This document shows positions 57,521 through 64,000 of a stretch of DNA of 64,000 nt, piece after piece; position 1 is the first letter of the stretch; every line of letters starts with the position of its first letter. Location of the stretch: positions 930,001 to 994,000 of the forward strand of contig NZ_LR884459.1 in assembly GCF_904848165.1 (NCBI RefSeq), read 5' to 3'. The position numbers were made by a program, and so were the translations under genes. The notes under the pieces were generated by a model. It did not search any database. It was not told where the DNA came from and was given only the letters and a program-made list of their open reading frames with translations. This DNA comes from Psychrobacter arenosus. GTDB lineage: Bacteria > Pseudomonadota > Gammaproteobacteria > Pseudomonadales > Moraxellaceae.

Positions 57521-57910
57521 TTAAGCAAATTCAGTCACTGACTTGATTTTGTCAAACAAAGCGGCTTGCTCGCTGCTTGGCTTAGCAGTTTGTAAAGTCA
57601 TTAGCTGTGACATATCGCCTTCAACGCGGATTTTGCCACTCATGAAAGCGCCCATAGCACTGTTCATGTCAAAGTTTTTCATAAGATCTAGCAAAGTTTG
57701 CTTGTCTAATAATAAAGTCGTAGAAGCATCGCTGTTTAAGCCGCGAGTTAATAGACCTTTGGTTAAGTTGGCTTGGATTTCTTCGCCGCCATCATTCACT
57801 TTCAAATTCATAGTCATGTTTTCAAGCGATGGGGGTAAGTTTAGATCGCCAGCTTCCTGTCCTAGCGTCTCTACTTGATTGAACCAATCTTCTGATAAAA
57901 ATACTGCCAT
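57521..57910 (-). CDS. SCP2 sterol-binding-domain protein
   Basis: This is a 129-residue cytoplasmic protein. MTMNLKVNDGGEEIQANLTK, then STTLLLDKQTLLDLMKNF and AFMSGKIRVEGDMSQLMTLQ match the SCP2 lipid-transfer fold (GKIRVEGD is the typical turn). It may bind fatty acyl or other hydrophobic ligands; none can be named. Monocistronic. Confidence 0.88.
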   Translation of the reverse strand: MAVFLSEDWFNQVETLGQEAGDLNLPPSLENMTMNLKVNDGGEEIQANLTKGLLTRGLNSDASTTLLLDKQTLLDLMKNFDMNSAMGAFMSGKIRVEGDMSQLMTLQTAKPSSEQAALFDKIKSVTEFA

Positions 57911-58877
57911 TGTTCTGTCCTTTTTTAGTGGCCTAATAAGATTAGGGATATATTATAACTAAGTTCACTGGATAATATTAAGTACTACCAACAGCTTTAT
58001 ACCATACTTATACGACAGAATCACACGGCAATTTGTAGTCTGCTCAGGCAACCTTTTACTGCCGCTTGATTCTAATATTAGTGTATAGGAGTTCACTGAG
58101 TTTTAATACGTGGTTATTAGCTTACGCCTATTTTAGCTGTAGTAGTAAGGAGCCCAGTGACGACTTGCCCACTGATTTTATCCCTTAATAATGACTGAAT
58201 TATTGCAAATTTATAGGTATATTTTTATTTTACGCTAAGTTACCTTCAGCAAGTTAATGCTATATTTAGTTACTTAACGCTAATCCTTAGTGTTATTATG
58301 GTATTATGCTTTCGTTGAAATTTTACTACTGTGGTATGGCACTAAAAAGGGCGAATTTGTCTTATTAATAGTCACTTACCAAAGTGCTAATCCGTAATTA
58401 ACGCAGCAGTGTTTTGCATAAATATTACCAAAGAGTTTATGCTTTACTGCAGTTGAATAGTGATATTTGATACAGTTTGCGTTACAATACCTTGAACAGA
58501 GTCGGGAGTTTTAACCAAACTTTACGGACGAATGATTTTTGTCAGCTGCCGCTAGCATCTCCAAGGGAATTTTACTTTTTGTTTATCTATCTGCCATTGC
58601 CGATAACTCAGATTTAATGACAGACATATAAGCAGCAATTTCTAATCCCCATTGCCTTATGCCACCGGCAACTCCTCATTATTGCTTTATCCCCTCTTAA
58701 CCAATATGCCGCGTTGTTAGCCGTATTGGTTTTTAGGCGTTGATGGCCCTGTCTTAAACCGTTTGCCTTGATCAAGGCCGGTTAAACACTCGGGGACCAT
58801 ACTAGCTCATAAGACAAATCTCACAGCGTAACTTTGGCTAATTCTGTTGATTATTTAGGCTGTAAAGGAATCATCCC
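57911..58877. other. Long non-coding region upstream of ccoN (967 bp)
   Basis: No plausible gene on either strand. A 14-bp perfect palindrome (GCCTTGATCAAGGC, 58765-58778) lies about 100 bp before ccoN. It shares TTGAT and ATCAA half sites with FNR boxes but lacks the usual 4-bp spacer (the half sites overlap), so a standard FNR site is not supported. TGTAAAGGAATC just before the ATG holds the ribosome site. Confidence 0.5.
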
Positions 58878-60365
58878 ATGAATTTACAAAACACAGCAGT
58901 CGCCCCTGTAGATCGCGAATATGAAATCACAATTGTGAGATTTTTCACAGTGATGGCGGTCGTTTGGGGCATTGTCGGCATGAGCATCGGCGTTTTTATC
59001 GCCTCGCAATTGGCTTGGCCTGCGCTTAACTTTGACATCCCTTGGCTAACCTTTAGCCGCTTACGTCCGCTACACACCAACGCGGTAATTTTCGCCTTTG
59101 GTGGTTCAGCCTTGTTTGCGACTTCCTATTATATTGTGCAGCGCACGTGTAAAACGCGTCTGTTTGCCCCTTATCTGGCTTGGTTTACCTTTTGGGGTTG
59201 GCAAGCGGTTATTATTGGTGCGGTCATTACCTTGCCATTAGGGTTAACCAGCACAAAAGAATATGCTGAGCTTGAGTGGCCAATCGATATCTTGATTGCT
59301 CTAGTTTGGATCTCTTATGCCATCGTGTTCTTTGGTACGCTTATCAAGCGTAAAACCTCACACATTTACGTGGCTAACTGGTTCTTTGCAGCATTCATTA
59401 TCACTATTGCGCTACTGCATATCGTTAACAGCATGGCCATTCCGATTTCTGGCTTTAAGTCCTACTCGCTATTTGGCGGTGCAACGGATGCTATGGTGCA
59501 GTGGTGGTACGGACATAACGCGGTTGGTTTCTATCTAACAGCAGCCTTCTTAGGCATGATGTACTACTTCGTTCCAGTACAGATTGGCCGTCCTATCTAC
59601 TCTTATCGTCTGTCTATCGTGCACTTTTGGGCGCTAATCGCGTCTTATATGTGGGCCGGTGGTCACCATTTGCATTATTCAGCCTTGCCAGACTGGACTC
59701 AGTCTTTGGCCATGGTATTCTCGATTATCCTATTCGCACCTTCTTGGGGCGGTATGATCAACGGGGTACTTACCTTATCAGGCAGCTGGGATAAACTACG
59801 TACTGACCCTATCATTCGTTTCTTGATCGTGGCGCTATCGTTCTATGCGATGTCGACGTTCGAAGGCCCAATGATGTCTATCAAAACGGTTAACGCGCTT
59901 TCGCATAATACCGATTGGACCGTAGGTCACGTACACTCAGGCGCCCTTGGTTGGGTAGGCTTAATCACGATTGGTTCATTATACGTGCTATTACCGCGTA
60001 TCTTTAACAAGCCAAAAATGTACTCTATCAGTCTGATTACTACGCATTTCTGGTTCGCAACAGCGGGTACTATCTTCTATATCGTTTCTATGTGGATTTC
60101 AGGTATTGGCCAGGGCATGATGTGGTTGGCAACCAACCCAGATGGTACGTTGGTTTATAGCTTCGTAGATACCGTAGAATTTTCGCATCTGCCTTATATT
60201 GGTCGTGCTTTTGGTGGTCTGTTATACGTGTCTGGTATGTTCGTTATGGCATACAACACTTATAAAACGATCAAAATGCCAGATGGCAAGCCAGTTGATA
60301 TCGCTGACCCTACCGATCACGATGCGATTGATATTAACAAAGACCCGCAAACTGCTAAGGTATAA
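58878..60365 (+). CDS. ccoN: cbb3-type cytochrome c oxidase subunit I
   Basis: This is the catalytic subunit that reduces oxygen at a heme-copper site and pumps protons. At 495 residues it has about 12 hydrophobic segments. Heme and copper histidines lie in [39 protein letters not shown] and [13 protein letters not shown]. It is the first gene of ccoNOQP. Such oxidases serve low-oxygen respiration. Confidence 0.97.
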   Translation: MNLQNTAVAPVDREYEITIVRFFTVMAVVWGIVGMSIGVFIASQLAWPALNFDIPWLTFSRLRPLHTNAVIFAFGGSALFATSYYIVQRTCKTRLFAPYLAWFTFWGWQAVIIGAVITLPLGLTSTKEYAELEWPIDILIALVWISYAIVFFGTLIKRKTSHIYVANWFFAAFIITIALLHIVNSMAIPISGFKSYSLFGGATDAMVQWWYGHNAVGFYLTAAFLGMMYYFVPVQIGRPIYSYRLSIVHFWALIASYMWAGGHHLHYSALPDWTQSLAMVFSIILFAPSWGGMINGVLTLSGSWDKLRTDPIIRFLIVALSFYAMSTFEGPMMSIKTVNALSHNTDWTVGHVHSGALGWVGLITIGSLYVLLPRIFNKPKMYSISLITTHFWFATAGTIFYIVSMWISGIGQGMMWLATNPDGTLVYSFVDTVEFSHLPYIGRAFGGLLYVSGMFVMAYNTYKTIKMPDGKPVDIADPTDHDAIDINKDPQTAKV

Positions 60366-60374
60366 GGAGCAATC

Positions 60375-61013
60375 ATGGCTGGTACACCGCATGAGATTAT
60401 TGAGAAAAATACAGGTTTGTTGGTCATCTTTATTGTTATTGCCATCAGCTTCGCTACCCTCGTAGAAATCGTTCCATTGATTTATGACTATAAAGGTAAT
60501 GATGAAGGCGGTGTCAACAAGCCACTACCGACGATGCAACCTTGGTCTGCGTTAGAGATGGAAGGCCGTGACATCTACATCCGTGAAGGTTGTCACGTCT
60601 GCCATACGCAAATGATTCGTCCATTGCGTGCTGAAGTGGAGCGTTATGGCCCCTACTCGCGCGCGGCTGAATCTACTTGGGATCACCCGTTCCTTTGGGG
60701 TTCAAAGCGTACCGGGCCTGATTTAGCACGTGTCGGTGAGCGTTATTCTGATGATTGGCAGAAACAGCATCTCATCAACCCACGCTCGCTAGTGCCTGAG
60801 TCAGTCATGCCAGGTTTCCCTTGGTTGGCTAAAAACGAAGTCGATGGTTCAAACATCCAAGCAAAAATGCGTTTATTCCGCGATCGTTTCGGTGTGCCTT
60901 ACACTGAAGAGCAAATTGAAGCTGCGCCAGATGACGTGCTTGGTGCTACTGAGCTTGACGCTTTAGTCGCTTACTTACAGCAACTTGGTACGGCAATGGA
61001 AGGACAACGCTAA
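60375..61013 (+). CDS. ccoO: cbb3-type cytochrome c oxidase subunit II (monoheme)
   Basis: This is a membrane-anchored cytochrome c of 212 residues. One N-terminal helix ([20 protein letters not shown]) is followed by the heme motif CHVCH (Cys73, Cys76, His77) in [14 protein letters not shown]. It lies 9 bp after ccoN with AAGGAG upstream. Its stop TAA overlaps the ccoQ ATG. Confidence 0.97.
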   Translation: MAGTPHEIIEKNTGLLVIFIVIAISFATLVEIVPLIYDYKGNDEGGVNKPLPTMQPWSALEMEGRDIYIREGCHVCHTQMIRPLRAEVERYGPYSRAAESTWDHPFLWGSKRTGPDLARVGERYSDDWQKQHLINPRSLVPESVMPGFPWLAKNEVDGSNIQAKMRLFRDRFGVPYTEEQIEAAPDDVLGATELDALVAYLQQLGTAMEGQR

Positions 61014-61195
61014 TGAGCATGGTTGACTTACAGATATTTGCCACGGTAGCTGCATTTATCGCTTTCGTCAGTATTGCTTGGTGGGCGTATTCACCAAAAA
61101 ACAAAAAACGCTTCGAAGAAGACGCACAACTTGCGCTTGACGATGCTGATATAGCTGCCTTATCTTCAACGCCGCGCAATAAGGATGAAAGATGA
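61013..61195 (+). CDS. ccoQ: cbb3-type oxidase small subunit CcoQ
   Basis: This is a 60-residue protein with one helix (LQIFATVAAFIAFVSIAWWA), then YSPKNKKRFEEDAQLAL, the typical CcoQ pattern. It stabilises the complex. It overlaps ccoO by one base and ccoP by four (ATGA), so all are translationally coupled. Confidence 0.95.
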   Translation: MSMVDLQIFATVAAFIAFVSIAWWAYSPKNKKRFEEDAQLALDDADIAALSSTPRNKDER

Positions 61196-62367
61196 CTTTT
61201 TTTTGGAGTTCTTGGGTAACGATTCTAAGTATCGCCTGTTGGGCCGGTATCCTTGGCGTCTTGTTAATGGTACTCAAATACAAGCCTGAGGTAGAAGAAG
61301 ACGGTACTACAGGTCATAGCTACGATGGCATTACCGAGTATGACAAACCATTGCCTAAATGGTGGTTGGTTATTTTCTTTGGCTCGATTATTTGGGGTAT
61401 CGGTTATTGGATACTGTTCCCTTCTATCTGGCCAAAGTCTTGGGAAGGTATCGCTACAGTAGAAGTCGATGGCGAAACAGTGCCATGGACTTCACACAAC
61501 GAGCTAAACAGCGAGCTTGAGTCCAACAACAATGTCTTTATCGCTAGTTTTGAAAAAGACATTTTAGAGCGTGCAGGCGCTACTGGCGCTATGGCTTCAT
61601 TGACGAAGTTGGATGAGCTACAAACGACTTTACGTCGTAGTGAAAAGCCACCTGCTGACCTACAAAAGGAAATTGATGCGCAAATAGCGGCTCTAGATCC
61701 TTATGTAGCGCAGTTGTCACAAAGCCCAGAAGCGTTAAAAGTAGGTAGCCGTTTATTCCTACAGAACTGTGCGGTATGTCATGGCTCTAACGCCAAAGGT
61801 GCTACCGGCTATCCTAACTTGACCGATAATGATTGGTTATATGGTGGTAAGCCAGTAGATATCTTGACGACACTACATAAAGGTCGTGTTGGCGGTATGC
61901 CCGCTTGGCGTGATCAAATTGGTGAAGATGGCGTAAAAGCGACGGCTGAATATGTCTTGTCTTTATCCTCTAAGCATGGTGATGTGCCTGGTAAAACCCC
62001 GAATGGCGACCTAGATAAAACGCTAGTAGCTCAAGGTGGCGCTATCTTTAAACAAAACTGTGTGATTTGTCACGGTGAAGACGGCAAAGGGATGACTTCG
62101 GTTGGTGCTCCTAACCTAACGGATAATGTCTGGCTGTATGGTGGTGAGCGCGAAGTGGTCCGTGATACTTTACGTCATGGTCGTGCGGGTGTAATGCCTG
62201 AGTGGGAAACTAAGCTAGGTAATGAGCGTATTATGCTACTAGCTTCTTATATCTACTCATTGTCTAACAACAACGTCAATGCTCCTAAAGCTGTCCAAGA
62301 GCCGCGTGATGCTCAGCCTGCTGAGATGAAGTCAGAACAAGCGACTGTCGAAACTGAAAAAAGCTAA
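61192..62367 (+). CDS. ccoP: cbb3-type cytochrome c oxidase subunit III (diheme)
   Basis: This is a membrane-anchored diheme cytochrome c that feeds electrons to CcoN. Two N-terminal helices (WVTILSIACWAGILGVLLMV and WWLVIFFGSIIWGIGYWILF) precede two c-type domains with CAVCH (193-197) and CVICH (290-294). At 391 residues it is longer than the usual 300-320; a charged linker (about residues 85-180) between membrane part and hemes accounts for this. A terminator follows. Confidence 0.96.
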   Translation: MTFFWSSWVTILSIACWAGILGVLLMVLKYKPEVEEDGTTGHSYDGITEYDKPLPKWWLVIFFGSIIWGIGYWILFPSIWPKSWEGIATVEVDGETVPWTSHNELNSELESNNNVFIASFEKDILERAGATGAMASLTKLDELQTTLRRSEKPPADLQKEIDAQIAALDPYVAQLSQSPEALKVGSRLFLQNCAVCHGSNAKGATGYPNLTDNDWLYGGKPVDILTTLHKGRVGGMPAWRDQIGEDGVKATAEYVLSLSSKHGDVPGKTPNGDLDKTLVAQGGAIFKQNCVICHGEDGKGMTSVGAPNLTDNVWLYGGEREVVRDTLRHGRAGVMPEWETKLGNERIMLLASYIYSLSNNNVNAPKAVQEPRDAQPAEMKSEQATVETEKS

Positions 62368-62772
62368 TTGACACTTACTGTGTCCTTCTTTGACCGTTAT
62401 GATCTAAAAAAGGACTGTTCTATACAGTCCTTTTTGCATTTTATAAGGGGTAACTTCGCCCCACCATTGTACTTACTAGTCTGAGACTAGCACTCGCGCG
62501 ACACCCCTTCCCCATTGTACTTTGCCGCGCAATTATTACCTTCATTTAGCATTGATAATACTCTAAAGCATCACCATTATTTAAAGACAATCACTGCATT
62601 ATTAATAAGATGCGGATTATCTTAAGTGAAACACATATAAAACTGCGACCACTAAGATATGCGCAGACGGTTCTGCTTTTAGCAGGGCGACTGTACCTGT
62701 CAAACGATAGCAGCTTTGTAGCCGGTTCACGGTATGCCAGCAGACTTATTCTTTTTATAAAGAGGCAAGTTT
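62368..62772. other. ccoP-ccoG intergenic region with terminator, otherwise no gene
   Basis: Beyond the terminator at 62406-62435 I see no gene. The stretch should hold a separate ccoG promoter. Confidence 0.5.
62406..62435 (+). terminator. Intrinsic terminator of ccoNOQP
   Basis: AAAAAGGACTG pairs with CAGTCCTTTTT around a 7-nt loop, followed by T. Confidence 0.9.
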
Positions 62773-64000
62773 ATGTCAGCACAACAACCCTACAAAATTC
62801 CCGTCCATGAGTTAGATGCCACCAAAAAACGCGTGCATCCGCGCTTTGTCACCGGTAAATATCAAAACATTCGTGTGGTTAGTATGTACTTCTTACTAGC
62901 CCTGTTTTTGATATTGCCGTGGATTAAATACGACGACCGCCAAGCTATTTTGTTTGATTTCGCTCAGCAGCGTTTCTATATTTTTGGTTTAACCTTTTTA
63001 CCGCAAGATTTCTATTTCTTTGCTTTCTTCTTTATTATTTCTGCTTTCACCCTGTTTATGGTAACCGTTTACGCGGGCCGGGTATGGTGTGGTTATGCTT
63101 GTCCCCAGACCATTTGGACCCACATGTACCAATATGTGGAAAAATGGGTAATTGGTGATCGTAATAAGCGCATAAAATTTGATAAAGCCCCAATGAATGC
63201 TGAAAAAATTGCTAAGCGCTCCTTGGTTTACTTTATCTGGTTCATCATGGCGTTGATTACCGCGCTTACTTTCGTCAGCTATGTGGTCGGTACGCAAGAC
63301 TTATACTTTAGCTGGCAGAGCCTAGGCGGCATCCCCTTCCCCACTTGGTCGACCATGACCTGGTCATTTGTCGGTATGTTTACCTTTGCTACTTATGTCA
63401 ACGCCGGCTACATGCGTGAGCATATGTGTACGCATATCTGTCCTTACGGCCGTTTCCAAAGTGTAATGTTTGATAAAGACACTTTGATCGTCTCTTACGA
63501 TTACAACCGTGGTGAGCCGCGTGGTACGCGTAAAAAAGGCACGCATCCAGAAAACCTAGGCGATTGTATTGAATGTACGATGTGTGTGCAGGTCTGCCCT
63601 ACAGGTATTGATATCCGTGATGGTCTGCAGGTCGAATGTATTCAGTGTGCCGCTTGTATCGATGCTTGTAATGATGTGATGGACAAGGTCGGCTACCCTC
63701 GCGGTTTGATTCGCTACACCACAGAGCGCCAGTTGGTTGAAAAAGAAGATACTAAGATTATCAGTCCGCGTATCTTTGCTTACTTACTGTTGCTAACGGC
63801 GTTATTTGGTGTGTTGATTTATACCCTCAATGACCGCGTACCGCTAGAGATTGATATCCGTCGTGACCGCAATGCGCTATCGTCTATCAACGCGCAAGGG
63901 TCTATTGAAAACAGCTATATCGTTAAGATTACCAATAAAACTCAGGATAAGCATACTTATAACATCGCGCTTGAGCCGCAAAAAGGTATGAGCCTGCAGT
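62773..64000 (+). CDS. ccoG: Cytochrome c oxidase accessory protein CcoG, 3' part missing
   Basis: This is a membrane iron-sulfur protein that helps assemble the cbb3 oxidase and handles copper. I read 409 codons from ATG 62773 without a stop; the gene runs past the window end. Visible features: helix YFLLALFLILPWI, RVWCGYACPQTIWTHMY, CTHICPYGRFQ, then two 4Fe-4S motifs, CIECTMCVQVCP and CIQCAACIDAC, and a further helix (LLLTALFGVLIYTL). AGGCAAG is before the ATG. The family is about 470-480 residues, so perhaps 60-70 are missing. Confidence 0.95.
   Translation, partial: MSAQQPYKIPVHELDATKKRVHPRFVTGKYQNIRVVSMYFLLALFLILPWIKYDDRQAILFDFAQQRFYIFGLTFLPQDFYFFAFFFIISAFTLFMVTVYAGRVWCGYACPQTIWTHMYQYVEKWVIGDRNKRIKFDKAPMNAEKIAKRSLVYFIWFIMALITALTFVSYVVGTQDLYFSWQSLGGIPFPTWSTMTWSFVGMFTFATYVNAGYMREHMCTHICPYGRFQSVMFDKDTLIVSYDYNRGEPRGTRKKGTHPENLGDCIECTMCVQVCPTGIDIRDGLQVECIQCAACIDACNDVMDKVGYPRGLIRYTTERQLVEKEDTKIISPRIFAYLLLLTALFGVLIYTLNDRVPLEIDIRRDRNALSSINAQGSIENSYIVKITNKTQDKHTYNIALEPQKGMSLQ

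Noticed and set aside
58765..58778. Standard FNR/Anr box before ccoN
   Set aside because: The consensus needs a 4-bp spacer between TTGAT and ATCAA; here the half sites overlap.

Overview
The window reads as a chromosomal segment of a Moraxellaceae gammaproteobacterium, most likely Psychrobacter or a close relative. This is inferred from gene content and protein character (GcvT/H/P behind a tandem glycine riboswitch, MetZ, a LolD plus single LolC-type permease pair, ccoNOQP-ccoG, ComEC, YcgL, RNase D), not from a database comparison.

Layout. 1-9.2 kb, mostly minus strand: iron(III) ABC importer genes (fbpB, cut by the window edge, and fbpA behind a Fur-box-like palindrome), rsmE-waaA, a small secreted protein, a Sel1-repeat membrane protein and a cardiolipin synthase. 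9.4-9.9 kb: a strong promoter, a leader with three perfect hairpins, then tRNA-Val(TAC) and tRNA-Asp(GTC). 9.9-19.3 kb is an accessory-looking stretch directly behind tRNA-Asp. A 53-bp terminator-containing repeat occurs after tRNA-Asp and again after a GXWXG/DUF4334 gene, and a diverged third copy follows an SRAP-domain gene. The stretch also carries a four-repeat COG4705 membrane protein, a small lipoprotein, an LprI-like protein and, on the minus strand, a visibly AT-rich 1563-codon STAND NTPase with an N-terminal nuclease-like domain, resembling the Avs4 (AVAST type IV) antiphage class. Short C-terminal relics of other reading frames lie just upstream of it.

19.3-27.8 kb: a rhodanese gene cut short by an in-frame amber codon, divergent from a DUF2892 membrane protein; an AhpD-like protein; ppc; a MoxR AAA ATPase with a CoxE-type VWA partner; a membrane protein; YcgL. 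28.2-34.8 kb: the glycine cleavage locus. A tandem glycine riboswitch plus an intrinsic terminator precedes gcvT, then come gcvH, a nitroreductase-family gene and gcvP. 35-46 kb: a lipase-like hydrolase, a small membrane protein overlapping rnd tail to tail, recR, ybaB, metZ, a second PLD-type cardiolipin synthase (lipoprotein), an MFS transporter, a 14-bp tandem repeat array directly ahead of dusA, and a CPBP protease. 46-58 kb: an alpha/beta hydrolase, an SppA-type peptidase, comEC with an internal in-frame 15-bp repeat, a DUF2062 protein, lolD and a lolC-type permease, two unassigned proteins and an SCP2-like protein. 58.9-64 kb: the cbb3 cytochrome oxidase operon ccoNOQP followed by ccoG, which runs off the end.

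Most of the window is ordinary housekeeping sequence. The parts most worth following up are the tRNA-Asp-anchored accessory stretch with its repeated terminators and the Avs4-like gene, the amber-truncated rhodanese, the hairpin-rich tRNA leader, and the 14-bp array in front of dusA. No integrase, transposase or CRISPR array was found.
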